Source: Pomacea canaliculata
Lineage: Eukaryota > Mollusca > Gastropoda > Architaenioglossa > Ampullariidae
DNA: 64,000 nt
Direction of reading: 5' to 3'
Assembly: GCF_003073045.1 (NCBI RefSeq)
Contig: NC_037600.1
Coordinates: forward strand, 16,074,352-16,138,351
A model generated the notes under the pieces. It worked only from the letters and a program-made list of their open reading frames with translations, did not search any database and was not told the origin of the DNA. The translations under genes and the position numbers were made by a program. Of this stretch, positions 22,670 to 63,100 are shown piece after piece; the first letter of the stretch is position 1; every line of letters begins with the position of its first letter.

Positions 22670-25600
22670 GGTTTTAGCGGAGGCTACAAGACAATATACT
22701 TTAAGAGCTTGGAAAAAGCTTATGCATTTGTGTGATTAACAAATCTTATATAAAATCCACACCATGGTACATTAAAACAAAAAGCGGGCCTTCAAGAAGA
22801 GGAAGAGCAGTAGCGAAGAAAAGCTTCGACAGTGATGAAAATTGTCAACATTTACACATCTAGGCTAAACCCCATGCTTACACAAGCCAGCCAAAATGTG
22901 CACCACCACTACTATTAAACTGTTAAAAAACTATAGTTATAACAATTTTAGATGGACAGTTGCTAGAAAGGAACTCAAAACTATGGTTTCAGCAAATCAC
23001 TTTATTGAGATGACACTTAAGGTTTGAGTTACGTGCCAGAAAAATGCTTGGTTATCACCAAGTATATATAGATATGATATACATGCAACTATACACGCAC
23101 ACGATCTACATATTCATCTTTAAAAACAACTGTTACAACTCGCCATGCAAGCAGCAGGGTGCATGTTTCTCATGTGCAACTGTTATGTTGGTGGGGGGGG
23201 GGAAATTTTAAATGATCGCCAGATTTCAGTTCAAGAAATAATTTCTGTCTCCAGAGCATCTGTGGTTCATATACTATTGTCTACAGAACTAATGAAGCTT
23301 AACCTTACCCACCAGAAAACTAAAATAGTCTTTCAGTGTGTCTTTAGACAAAGTTCAAAATCAACAAATCCACTCTTACTTTGATGTTATATGCTTAGGT
23401 TCGAATCTCAAAAACTTTCACTTTATGTAAAGATGTTTGAAGTGTGGTATGTAATCAGTAAAAATTATTTACAAAAACTTATTATACTTTGATCTGTCCA
23501 TTTTCTCTGCTGGTAACTTTCAATGTTGTTTTGGCATGAAAAATTTCTGGACAGGACCAAAAGGTATGCAAATACTTGTAAGTTGTAGGGTACACATCAA
23601 CATCTAGTTGTGTAAATCTTGTCATCTCTTTTTCTCAATGGCACATGCATGTTGAAATCTTCTCCTCTCCGTGTCATTATTAACTCCCCACGGACAGCCC
23701 GTCCTGACAGACTAGATAATGTATGGGCTTGATTATCACAGATATTGTTTTATCTTTTGGTAATGGCCATTTTTAAGTATTTTACCACTCACAATATTTG
23801 TACACTGTATGACTGCTGGACAAGTCTAGCAATAAATCATGTTATTAATGTGTGGTGCACATAATAAAAAAGAACTGTCTTCTTTGAATATTTGTCTTTA
23901 GATGCAAGGGACTGATATTACTTAGCCAGTAACGATATATGGGTATATACTATTTAAAGCTACCAAAACTGTCTTTACCTTGTTAAAGCATCAAAAGAAA
24001 CAGCCCTTAAAGTATTTCATCTACATAATAATCTACAAATAATACTGACCAATTCCACACAGCAAAATTGGTTGTTTATTAACTGTTACACCATCTTTTA
24101 TTTTATTGAAAAACAAATTTTTAGTTTTTGAAAAATGTTTGGAGGGGCATGTCCCCCACTTTTTTTTTCCAAACCTGTCAATTTTACTAAAAGCATCCCA
24201 CACTTCATCCTTGTGCAAAGTGTACTTTTTAATAGGGTAGGACACAATATTTACACAAAAACTGAACAATCAGAATTAATAACAGTACTTCCTCATTAAT
24301 AACTTTCCTTTTTCCCATTCAGTGCAAGCATACATTACTTTTAGACAAAGTACAGATAACATCTCCCTCAAATCTATTTTTTAAAAATATTTATCAATCA
24401 ACTGTGCACAAGCTACATCTTCTATCAAGCAAGAATGCTGTATTATCATGCATTACATTATTTTTATTTATCTATGATCCAATCAGAAATAAATGAAATG
24501 TGAATGCACAATATTAATGGATGTATAGAACTCAACTTCTGCAAACAATAAACTGCACTCATTTTTCTCTTACACTCACACAACCTTCCTTGGAAATTCT
24601 CCCACAAGTAACTTCTACAAAAACTCTTGAAAACAATGACAAGCATTCCACTCAACCTGACATCTGACTGATAATGCCTAAAAGAACACAGAAGGAAAAA
24701 TATCACTGAAACTAACCTTTGAACACCTTCACATGACCCCTTCCACCAGAGGCAAATATGACACACATCATGCAGATTCGTGCTTACAGTTTGGCAACTT
24801 CCCACACACTTCAAAAATGTAGCATTCAGATTTTTTTAAAAATCAGGCAACTGTTTTATAACGAAATACAATGACCATTAATAGCTTCTATACCTGTGTT
24901 CCACAAAACCAAAAATTAGGGTATGCTGCTATATAATGAAATGATTCCTTTACAGAATGAAATGAGTTCAAAATACCGAAAAATAATGACTACCTGTCCC
25001 ATGCATTCAGCAGGTCTAATATGTAAGTCTCTCCTTCCATTAAATTCTCTCTCACAAACACACACCAACACATGCATTCCAACCAAAGCCAAGTAGCATA
25101 TACCGTTATGTCATCAACCGCTGTAAAAATGTGAGCAGGCAATTTCTCTGAGCAGATAATGGAGACACCAACACTTCAATTATTAATGTGATTACAAAAA
25201 TAATTCACAACTATTCTAAATGGGCAGATCTTACAGGGAGTGTACCTATAAGGGTGGTAAACACATACTGAACCTTTATTCCTTTTATTTATATAGCTGT
25301 ACAACAAAACCGAACCTCTCCTAGTACCTCCTACTAGTTTTCCAGCAAGATTTGTTCAAACATAGCAGGAAAGGAATGACAAAATGAGTCACGAAAAAAG
25401 AAAAAAAAAAAAAAAACCCATGGCATTTCATTGAAAGCTATTTGCAAAAGCATGACAACACATTGTCTTGAAAACCACAGCACTATGATCATTTCACATT
25501 TCTTTTCCCATTTGTTAATTTAATTTTTGCTTGTTCTCCAGAATACTAAATGTAACCTTCACAATTTTAAGTTTTGATTTATGAAGCAAAAAGCTTTACT

Positions 25601-27147
25601 CTGAGGTTTTTTACTTAAAAAAAAAAAAAGTCAAAACAGAAATAACACAGATCTCTATACCAAAAGTGCTGAATTATCCAATTTTTACCCCACTAAAAAA
25701 CAGTACCAATCAAAGATTATTAGCCCCACAGAACAGAGACAAGCGCCGTTATCTTACTTATCTACAGCTTTATTGTTAATTTTATTGCTAACAACTGATT
25801 TCTTTCAAGGCATTCATTGTTTGCCTCCTTTGTTCTTCCACATCAAAACACAAGGACATGACAATGAAGTGCTTTGAAATCATTAAAATGTCTTACTTTG
25901 ATTGTTGTTGCTTTTTTACCTACTGTGAATTGCACTTTCATAGGACTAAAACTTACCTTAACGAGAAACATATATATATATACAAAACTGGTGCAAAAGA
26001 AGCTGACTCAGATGAGGGTCAATATGAAACCAAAACTTAAAAGATAAATTCTTCTAAAAAGAAATGTAAAACTGGACACTTACCCCCCTTTACCAGTTGT
26101 GAAAATCATCATGGAAACAGTAACATAAAAATTAAAGTACTGAGAATCAAAGATGAAAAAAAAAAAAAAATAAAATAAAAATAAAATAAAAAAAAAAAGG
26201 TGCATGGCAGTGTATCCCACAAAATTCAGGAAATTAATGTTTACATGTTCATAAATTTACACAGAGAGTTTTTGTAGAGGCCTGTTAGATGACTTGCAAA
26301 ATTATGCCCAGCATTCTATGATTAACTCACATGCCACACATGACAAAATCAAACAATCCTTGTAGCCTATTTCACAACAATTATTATATTGCAGTGTTCT
26401 TGAAACTTGCCCTACATGTAAAATCACTAGGGGCTGTGAAAAGGCACAAGCAGGTTGTTGCACACAGCTCAGTTCCTTCCATGCCACAAGCCCACTTGTT
26501 AACAAACACCTCCACATGTACATGAACACACTGTTGTAGAAAAGCAATGTGACATAGTTCGGACACACTGACTTCAAGTATCCCCACCAATGATAAGATT
26601 TGTTCACAGGTAGAGATGGTCTTTTGAAATGCATAACACCAGTCTGCCAGATAAGGATTGTTTCTGTGTGATGATCTTGTGTTGACGTGTAACATTTGTG
26701 TATCCTCTGTTACAAGGAACCCAAAGAAGTTAAAGACTTGATATACTGGAACACGTATATTGCTATCGGTGTTATCTGATGCATTACTGACCACATCAAC
26801 CCTGGTAAAGTGTTTATGCACTTCTGAACTGTTACCTTGGGTCCATGAATGACTAATAAAGGAATGGCAAAAGGCATTGTGTCGACTTGGCAGCCATTCT
26901 CTCCTCACTAAACAGCCACTGTTTGATACCCTAACTGCCTGAAATGAGTTGTATGGCGCCTGAAATAAACCTAATGCACAGAATCAGACCCTACCAAGGA
27001 AGTGAATGTCTTGTGTTACATTAGACTGGCCCGTGAACACAGGATGCATGTACTGTGACGGTTCTACCCCTGGGCTTGGAAACTTCCCATCTCTGAAATG
27101 CACAGCCATGTGCCAAGAAGCGTCTCTAGGCTATCTGCACAGCGAGC
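22670..27147 (-). other. Probable long 3' UTR of PKN plus spacer
   Basis: No further coding exon follows the PKN stop codon at 27148. Minus-strand AATAAA candidates (TTTATT on the plus strand) occur at 25769-25774, 25781-25786 and 23001-23006. Use of the last would give a 3' UTR of about 4.1 kb. A-rich runs at 25396-25416, 25617-25629 and 26157-26198 and a G run near 23193-23201 are the only obvious low-complexity tracts. Gene ends cannot be fixed without transcripts. Confidence 0.4.
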
Positions 27148-53721
<26,574 letters not shown>

Positions 53722-55881
53722 GTTGAACTGGAATAATTGTCCCCCGCCAAAATACTGCTTTGAAATAAAGTAAAGTTGCTTCTGATTGCATACAGCGCAC
53801 TTCTGGTGAAAATAACAGGACACTAACAATCACTCGCCTTCCTTAAGACGAAAATGGGACATAATTCTGCCACTGCAACGTCTATCGAAACAAGTTCTCC
53901 TCAAGATGTGTACAGCAAGCTGACATTATCATGTCACGTGCACAAAATATCCAATGAAATTAATGTTCTCGGCTACTTTCATCGAGGACAATTCACGACA
54001 GTTACACAAATTTTGTGTTGAAATCTTTTGGAAAAGATACGAATTTCGGCATATTTGAACGAAAACTGCTATTTAAAATCGAAATTGATTTCTTATTATG
54101 TGCTTGTGTAGCTATCGTAACGATCCTGCACGTATTTGTCGATCGTTTTGAGTCATGAATCATATCTATGACGATTAACAATTAGTCATGTCATTATTAC
54201 TACTTATTGCCTTATTCGAGTCAACACACGAAGAATACAGCAAACAATAGCTTTATTCAAATTTTCTTCGGTGTCCGCGCTTAGGTAAAACGTCAAAAAT
54301 TATAATAACAGAGACCGTTCTGCAGATCATGAACGATCGAGCTCTGAAGACGGGCTGGTGACACTGAACACTTGATATAAATGATACTACCGTGTCAAAC
54401 ATGAGCAATCCTTAATTTTCTTCTTCAGTTTCCGTCATACTGAAATTTAGGTTTCATATTTTATGTTACTATTCAGTTCATGATAATTGAATTATCTCAG
54501 GCGCGAAAGTTACTGTACGGAATAATTAACAGTGCCTATGCCTATATATAACAGTGACCCTATGCACTGCATGTATCAGTGTATGTAATTTGATACGTCC
54601 TTGATTATATTTTTGGAGAGATGAAATTACATTTTTTCAAGCATCTCGTCCGTTTAAACCAAAATTAGTTTGAACAGTCGAAATTTAAAGAAAATGTTAT
54701 TTTCTTACAAGATTTCATAAAAGTCTCTAAAAATGGAAAGTGTCGGAAACTGAATGCTCAGAAGGAAACAAAACTTATACAGGTGCAACGATCGAACAAA
54801 AACTGGGATCATGGATGTGTAGTAATATAAGTTGGTGCTGGGATTGTACGTTTTTCTCTGCTAGGTTTTGCACAGTTTGTACATTTATACCAATTTTCCT
54901 AAATGAGTGTGGATTTTGGCCCTTGATTTGTGAGAGTGAGCGTCCGTGGCACAGCAGAAGTCTGCTGAGTAGATCGCTTCCTTCTGCTGAGAGCAACTTG
55001 GGGTTAATGAGGTTACTTCGTTTGAAGATTAGTGCTGCGAGGCAGTAAATGCTTATTTTAGCTTTGCTTTATTTCCCCCTTCTCTTCCTTTTGGTGTTAA
55101 TTTAGGAGAAAAATGTTGAGACGATGGAAGGCAAATATACTCCCCTTACACTGTCAAATGGTCGTGACACATTAATTCGTCATATGTTAAAAATCTTTAA
55201 ATGATTGTCCTGCGTGAATATCATTACCAAACATGACAATTATAATGTTTCTCATAATACTGAATTGCCGCTTTTAGTTTTATTTAACTTGAATCGAGCA
55301 TTTCATACATCAGAGTATACATGATTCTGCATGTTGTTGCAAACAATGATATAAGTATTGACTGCAGCTCGCGTCATGGCAGTCTCGGCATTATAGAAAA
55401 ATTATTTGTTTGTTAGCCAAAGAGCATCAGACGGGAAAACAGGATTGTCAGGCAATTGTTGCACAACAGCTCAGGTAGGCAGAGAAATTCTTGTTCACAA
55501 GATAATTTTATTTTTTCATGAATCAGTAATATATAGCCCATAAATGAATATTTTTTGTCAGACTTTTTTTTATAACTGGTAAATGTTTTCTATATTCTGG
55601 TCTCAGCCTGTTGCACACTAGCTATAAAAATGCCAGGTTTTTTTCACAATGTGAATTTGCCTCATAAGGTGCATCAGAATGCCTATGATGAAAGATACTT
55701 AGTTTATCAATTATATGGAACTATTATATCGGATGCTGTGCATATGAATTTAGCAATATAGATCAAACTGAATTGTCCAGCCATTGGAAATTGTAATGAG
55801 GAGAAGTGACATTACCAGGTAAATTAAATGTGAGGAATTTTCATTCTTATTTTATAGCATTTTGGGAGGTAGTGAAGTAGC
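53722..55881. other. Divergent intergenic region between PKN and DIPK1
   Basis: About 2.2 kb separate the two start codons. It should hold the 5' UTRs and promoters of both genes. The AT content is high and I could not place a TATA box or initiator with confidence. No third gene is seen. Confidence 0.45.
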
Positions 55882-58800
55882 ATGCGCAGATGGCGGAAGG
55901 TGAAGTGCATGACTGACACAGCAAGAACATGTTGCTTAGTCTTCATAGCCCTCATTATGGTAAGCAACATTGGTACATGTTAGAGAATGGGTACATTAGC
56001 TTTTTTTAAATAACCTTTTTCTCACAGTATAAATGCTTCACCTTTAATTTATTGTTGGGGAGAGGGTAGAGAGAAACACCCAGAGTTTGTGAGACATAGT
56101 CATACTTTCTAAAAGTTTTGATGTTTTATCTGCAACACTTTGCCAAAATGGGAAATGAATACATGGGTTGCAATGCCTTACCATAATGAGCTCGTTGATC
56201 ATAATTGCCTTAGAAAACTAGCAAAGGACAAGTGACTCATAGTAAAGAGCATACAAATTAAGTGAGATTTAGTATCATATGATTGGTTAAGGAGTCAGAT
56301 ATTCATGAATGCCTTGGGTTGATTTTGTTCACATACTGTAAAAAATATATGTAGCTACACAAGTACTTTCCAAAGCTACTTTTATTTTTTGTATGCATGA
56401 TGAAAGAAAGCATCATAGACTTTGATTGTCCTCGCTCATTTGTTATAGCTGTTGTCATGCCCTGTAAGTAAAGATGCAAGCAGGGATTGGTTTTTTTTTT
56501 TAGTATGAAAGAAACAGAGCTAGAAATATCCAGTGAAGATACTGGCAAGAGGAATAAGGGTTAAAAAAAAATGCTGAAGCTTGTTGGTATAAAAGCCAAA
56601 CAGAAGATTGTCAAAGAATAAGCATAGATATATTTTATATAAAAATAAGAAGTGAGAGGTTTGCTATGATATTTTTCAGAGGGCAGCAGAAGAAACGAAA
56701 AAGAATGCTGTAGCTGTAGCAGTCACTTGTGGCCTAGTGTTTCTTCTCGTGTACCTATGGCAAGACCCTTGTGATGGCAGGAAAATTCTTGCCAATCTGG
56801 TATTAATGTTTCTTGTAAAAAAAAAAATTTTGTTTAGATCGTTACATCAATTATTCACAGTAATGTTTACACTATAAAAACTAGTGTTATTAAGCAAATA
56901 TTCTTTCATCGCTTCAGCTTTTTTTTTCTAGAATACATAGTGCAGAGGCCTATTTTGAAATACTTGTTCAAGTAACCATATATTTGTTCCATGTTAATAT
57001 ATTTTGTAGCTGTAAATATATATATATTTATGTAATATTTATGTCTTTATTCATTTGGGTTTTTTCATTAACATCAACAGATGTTTGTTTACATGATGAA
57101 GTCTGCACACTTTATCGTTAGTCTTGTATGTACAGTGAGGCTAAATGAAACATGAAGAGTGATATTTAGAAGATGTCCAAGAATTATAAACATGTTATTT
57201 ATGTTTATTTTGTGCAAGAAATATCCAGTGTGATATAGACATGATTTATTTATTGGTAAATATTGGAGAATAATGATCTACATGAAAATCTTATTCTCTG
57301 AAAGTCACTGGCTTTATACTCATAAACAATATTTTTGTTTATTCATGTAGCAGGTTTTAGAACTATTCTGCTTATCTTTGTCCTGAAGAAATTCTTTAAT
57401 AATATTTTTTAGAGGCAGTATCTCTTTTGACCATTTAATGTTCTGCTGGGCATTGTAATGTTTAAAAAAAACCCACAGAATGTGAACTGTTTATTGGAGT
57501 TTTAAAACATGAATCAAGCATTGTTGAAAATGCAATGTCATCTGTGTCATTTATATCAGTGTGAAGAGTACAAGAAAGGCGAAGTGGCAGGTCGGCTCTG
57601 CTATAAGTTTTGCTATGATCAGTCCATCTATCTCTCATACTGCCACGAGGATGGCCCCAGAAAGGTAACAACAAAAGTATTTTTCAACTATTGATGCTAC
57701 TTTTATTAGTAAGCTGAAATGAGTTAAACAAAGTCCCCATTCGTTGTGTAAGATCTAAGTCTTAGAATATCGAAATTCTCACCAGCATTTTAGAAAGTGG
57801 TCAAAGCCTTGTTTCCCGTATTGTCACAAAAGCGACAACTCTTTATCAACGTATGGTTAAATTTTTAGCTGAGCATGAGAAGGTCAGTCATTGTGTGCTT
57901 TTCTCTCCTAATTTAATTTTAGTCCATTTTGTGGCAATCTAAAGACAGCGGAATGTTCTATTACCTTAATACAGTCTTGATCTTAACATCATATTTTATT
58001 ATTTAATTTAAAATTTTTCATGCTGGATAAATGTGCTACTGATGTTTAATGTTTGGTTTTTTTTTCCCCTGGCATTGACTGAATTGCTTTTGATACTGAT
58101 TTGACATTTTTCAGAGCTTTATGTGGGAGAAGATGATGATGCGCGTACCCACCAGTCTTCTCCCAGATCATCATGAAATGACTCTGCATGAGGGCATGTC
58201 CTTGACAGAGTTTGAGGGTCTGCTTTTGGACTTCCTTAGATCACATCTTGGTCCTCATGATTTCAGTGATTTGATGTTTCGCATGAAGCTTTTTGCTGAC
58301 TTCAATGATGATGAAAAGGTGTGCTTCAAACATACCTTGATAATGGCAGGAAGAAGTTGAGCATGCTCCAAAACTTTGTATTAGCATTTGTGGCAAAGGT
58401 GTTATTGTAACAGGACATTTTTTGTTGGGGATATTGTTGCATCTTTCTCTCACCTCTTTATGTTTGCTTTTATGTGTATTTTTAAAAAAATTTGATTTAC
58501 AATTTTAGTGTCTCCATTATCACATGTGTGCCTTGCAGTTATTTATATTATACTTTGGTCTTCAGTTGCAAGAAAAAAGGCATTGCAAATACAGTAATTG
58601 AACTGTGTTTTTGGTGTTTTATCAGAAGATTAATAGTTTTGTTCCAAACATACATCCATTCATCCGAGACAGAATCTGTCCTATACAACTGACTTTCTGC
58701 TGACAGCTATCTCTTGGTGAGGTGCAGTCTCTGTGGCGACTGATTCATATCCGTGAGTTCCTAGTTCTGTTTATCTTCCAAGGAAGTGCAGTCTTCCCAG

Positions 58801-60006
58801 AGATCAATGGAACATGTGGCAGTCTCTTTGGATTTAACTTTCCACAGGTATGGACTTCACTACCAATGCTTAAGATGATTTCTTTTTTCTTTTAATCTGT
58901 TCAGATTCATTGTCTTAGGTAAACTTGATACAAGATTAACTTGTCATTAACCTAGCTTTTTGATAGTATTCTTAGAAAAGTACAGATTTAGTTTATGTTA
59001 GATAACTGGTATTGAGCAATTACAAAAAAAAAAAAAAAAAATGAAATTACTGTAAAATATATATAAACTTTTTTTTTTTTACATCACATGTATGTGCATC
59101 TGTTACAGTCATACCGGTCTTAAAAAATAGTAACCATATACTAGAAACAGTGAGTCTTGGGAATTAAACCATTGCAAGACTTTTCATTCATAAAAATTCT
59201 GATGTTGATAAAAAATATTACAGTACAAAAATATTCAAACATTTATAAAAGTAAAACTTAAGTAATAAACAGGAAAGATAGTATAGCAATGAGTTCTACA
59301 CACTTTTGAGTGTGCAGACTCATGTGTGTGTCCATCACAAAGTGATCTCATGGAGGTGGAGTAAAGTAAATTCATTGATTGATCCTAAGAGGTGAAGATC
59401 ACTTTTAAGCATTATGTGTTCTACTTTTCACCACTGCAGGTAAGTTCGATCTTCACAAAAGAAGTATCTCCCATTTTAAAGTTGGTGTCCAAGAATGCCT
59501 TTCGCTGGTCTTTTCCATCATGGGAAGAAAGGGCAAGAGTAGCCGTGGGTGTGCTGGATCTCATTTTTGACATTTATGAAGAAAACCATGTTCGGTTCGT
59601 TATGTGTGACCTCCAACCTTCTATAATTGGACATACAGAGAATTATGAAGCACAGGTCACAGATGCAGGAAGAATTCTTTCCAGTGTGATGTTGGAGTCG
59701 GAGCTAAGCAATCGAACTTGCTCACATGATAATCAGTGCCAGTATTCGGAATCTTGCACTACCATGTGTGATACAAAGAAACAGAAATGTTCAGGGGAGA
59801 CCATTAAACCCACCATTTGGCAGGCATGTCAGCTCATAAAAGACTATCTGTTGTTTGATGCCCCTGACAATATCCAGCCAACTTTAGAAAAGTTGTTGTA
59901 TAACTGCATGCGGCTGGTAATATATGGCCAATCCATTGATATGAGTCACACAATTCTTGTTACAGATTTGAAAACCGTTCTTTGGGACCACATAAAAACC
60001 TTGTGA
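55882..60006 (+). CDS. DIPK1: Divergent protein kinase domain 1 protein (FAM69/DIPK1A-B-like)
   Basis: Predicted type II membrane protein of the ER/secretory pathway. The exons are 55882-55959, 56680-56799, 57560-57664, 58115-58318, 58707-58847 and 59440-60006. All junctions are phase 0 and the product is 404 aa (human DIPK1A is about 428). The N-terminus MRRWRKVK has the Arg-rich cytosolic tail typical of the family, then a membrane anchor at about 36-52. A Cys-rich segment follows (CEEYKKGEVAGRLCYKFC, from 67). An EF-hand loop, DFNDDEKLSLGE at 163-174, is inserted in the kinase fold, a hallmark of FAM69. The C-terminal block is close to the human protein: SFPSWEERARVAVGVLD, a second Cys-rich stretch with CQYSESCTTMCD, QACQLIKDYLL and DLKTVLWDHIKTL. 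The position matching the catalytic loop reads FVMCDLQPSIIG and the metal-binding position VTDAG. The Asn of the human CDTSAKN motif is replaced by Ile, so activity is uncertain. Whether it is orthologous to A, B or both cannot be told. Confidence 0.92.
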
Positions 60007-60120
60007 AATAATCTTTGAAGCCTTCTTGGGGCTTTTTAAATATGCCAGATATGGCTGGTGACTGAAATGCAATCAGATAGTTTTAATCAAATTATCCTCT
60101 GGAAAAGTCATGGAAATAAA
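60007..60120 (+). terminator. DIPK1 3' UTR start with candidate poly(A) signal
   Basis: AATAAA lies at 60115-60120, about 110 bases after the TGA stop. Further AATAAA hexamers occur near 60406 and 61515 and could give longer transcripts. Confidence 0.4.
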
Positions 60121-63100
60121 AAGGAATTCTATTCACTGGAAAATTGCTGAATTTAAGAATTCTTTAAGGCATCTTGAACAAAAAAAGGAATTTGCCTGTA
60201 AGGACCTTACTAAATGTTCAAAATTTTAATTTAAAGCATAAAAATGGAACAAGTGTTAAGAAAGTTAGCCTGAAGGCAACGTAGATTCAAAATTAGCCCA
60301 CTAATATAAACATTTTTTGTGTTTCATTAGAAAATAACCATCAACTTGAACAAGATTTCAACCAACTTTTTGTGACTTGTTCTAATGCCCCACAAACTTA
60401 TGCATCAATAAACACAGGGCAAAAAGACAGAAAATGAAAAATGTTAAAACGAAACTAATGATTTGTGCTGAAGTAGGAAATTTTAATATAGATTAATAAT
60501 TGTGCCTGTTTGTAGTCTGGCAGTATTTGCTTATGGTTATCACAACATGTAAGCAACGTAGTTTTATGGTTTTGTGTTTGTAGGATCAGAGATGGGGATG
60601 GGATGTGACTAGATTATACATTGTGTCAGTTGTTCAAAACCAGATGAAAAATAATGGTAAGCTAATAGGTAAGCTGATAATGATTTTTGAATAACATTTT
60701 GCAGATTGTTGAAAAAGATTATTGACATCTGTGACACAATTTTAACTTTTAAGGCATATGTTGAACGTTTAGAAACATAGTCATCTGATGTGCAGTAGAA
60801 AGCTGGAAGTTGGTAAGAGAAAAGTCAGGAAATTTTCTGTGCAGGTAATAGTTTGGGTGGGTTATTTGGTTGGAAAGTGATTCTATCTATAGTGATTTTG
60901 TGCTAAGAGAGAGGGAAAGAGATAATGAAAGGGAGAAGAAAAAGAACGGTCTGGGAAAACCTCAACAGCCAACTTTGTGAATTGGTATTACATTCAGAGA
61001 AAAGTACACACGCTGTAATAAAAGATCTGAATGCAGGATATTATGTTCCTTAGTAGAGTGATAAAAAGTGAGCATTCATGGCTAGATCATCATGATTTGC
61101 TCAAGTGAAACAGATACTCTAATTAGCTTCTTTAATGCTTATCCCAAGCATTTAATAATGCTAAGGAGGTTAAGAGATTATTAACCTGAATGTGTGGTTG
61201 TATTTACAGACTATATTAATGTTGCAGCATATATCCTGGTGAATTTTATTTTAAGCAGATTGCAAGCTACTCGTACAAAGTATGTTTTTATGCTGTTCAG
61301 GGATACTAGAAGTTTTTTAATTTACTTTGTGATTATTTATGCTTGGAAAAAAATCTCATTCGTAATTGTGTAGAATGTTTCTTACAGAGCTCATTTGCTC
61401 ACAGTTAATATCCTGGGAGAAAAAAAGTTTTAACTGCTTAACTTTCTCGATATTTTGAACAAGTCTTTTGTTGCAGGAAGTGTTGAATAGAATAGCATTG
61501 TATTATTCTTTTTAATAAAATACCTTTGGAAGGAGTTACAGAAAACCATTTTAAACACATAGAACATCATGTCTCTGTTAATTTACAAAAACCTGAAAGG
61601 TGAATGTTTACATTTTAAATATAAAAATGCTTTTATAGATGTATTAATATAACAGCAAGGTCATCTACCTCTCACAGAATCAAGTATGGATATGTAATTT
61701 AAGCACATTTTTAAGTCAGAATTACAACTGTGAAATGTATCAGCAGAAAACATTATTCAGCCATCTGTGATGTGTTTATTATTTATTATTTTTATTAGAG
61801 TAAGCAATCTTCACTGATATTTACTATCAAGCATCTGCATACAAGCAGGTTTTGTTGTGATTTTCACCAACTTTAAATGTTGAAACCAAAGGTAAGGATA
61901 AAGATTTTTTCTCAAAGTTGGGAAAAAAGGAAAAGACCAGTACAGCTGTGAGTATTGTGTACTCCATTTGTATCCATGATTTGAATCCTAGATCTTATCT
62001 TTGCCAGGTGGGAAAAAATATTTTTGAATTGCTCAAAATGCCTGTTCAGTGTACAGCACAAATGATATTAAATGTAGTGGAACATTTGTTTTCATTTATT
62101 TTGTGAAAGATTAATTTTTCTGTCTTTTGCAATTAAAATAATGCTGTTTTTTAATCTGCCAGGCATGATGAGTAATTAAGTAAAATAACTATTTTGACCA
62201 AGAAACCATTTCTATGCAACATATGGGAATTGAAGTGTGGCATAGTTTGGAGTTGAACAGTATTGACAGATGAAAGTTGGACTGGCGTTGGCAGTTTAAA
62301 CTAGAGGTGCCACATTCCTTTTTTTATCTTGGCATTAGATCACAATGGCATTCCCAAAACTGTGTTTTATTTTAGTATTTTGACTGACCAAATAGCATTG
62401 CTTTGGTGTGTAGAAGAATGAATGCATGCTAAGATGATAAAGGAGCATTTTTAGAATAAGGTGAAGATTACAAAATGTGATATTTCTACTTAACATCCAG
62501 AGAATCTAGTCATCCTATAAAAAAGAGGCAGATGCTTATGGGACATTTAGACAGTATGGGTCAGTATTAAACATGTCATTGCTGCACCTGATGTTGAGTG
62601 TGAGGAATTTATGAGTTGGGTAAGTGACTTTTTTGTTCCTAGAACCACTACATTCCAAAAAAAACAACCGATAATGTCTGCTAAAAGGGACAAAAATGTC
62701 TCTTTTTTCCAATGTAATAAAAATAGTAAACTGATGTTTATGGCCATTCATATCTAGTCAAACAAAAGTATTTAGATGCAGGGATGTCCATATTAAGATA
62801 TTTTTATAATAGTATGGGATAGGGCCCAACACACACATGCACACAACAAACACAGGCTAACATGCACAAAGGCAAAAGTGCACACACACCCATATGTTGG
62901 GTGGGACATGGTAGCTGATCACTTAGCCACCCAGCATTAAGAGTGGAAAAGAAAACCATTTTCACTGGCGGTGAAGTGTGTACATGTGTGTGTGGGGTCA
63001 GTGAGATGGGGGTATATTCTATAGGAGTGGACAGGAAAACTATTTTAATTTCTATAGAATTCCTGGGGAGGGTTAGAAGTAGTTAGCTGGGTGGCAGGAA

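Noticed and set aside
26384..26908. A 174-codon open frame on the minus strand just below the PKN stop codon
   Set aside because: It begins at a non-ATG codon, shows no domain or family resemblance, and lies in the presumed 3' UTR. Probably chance.
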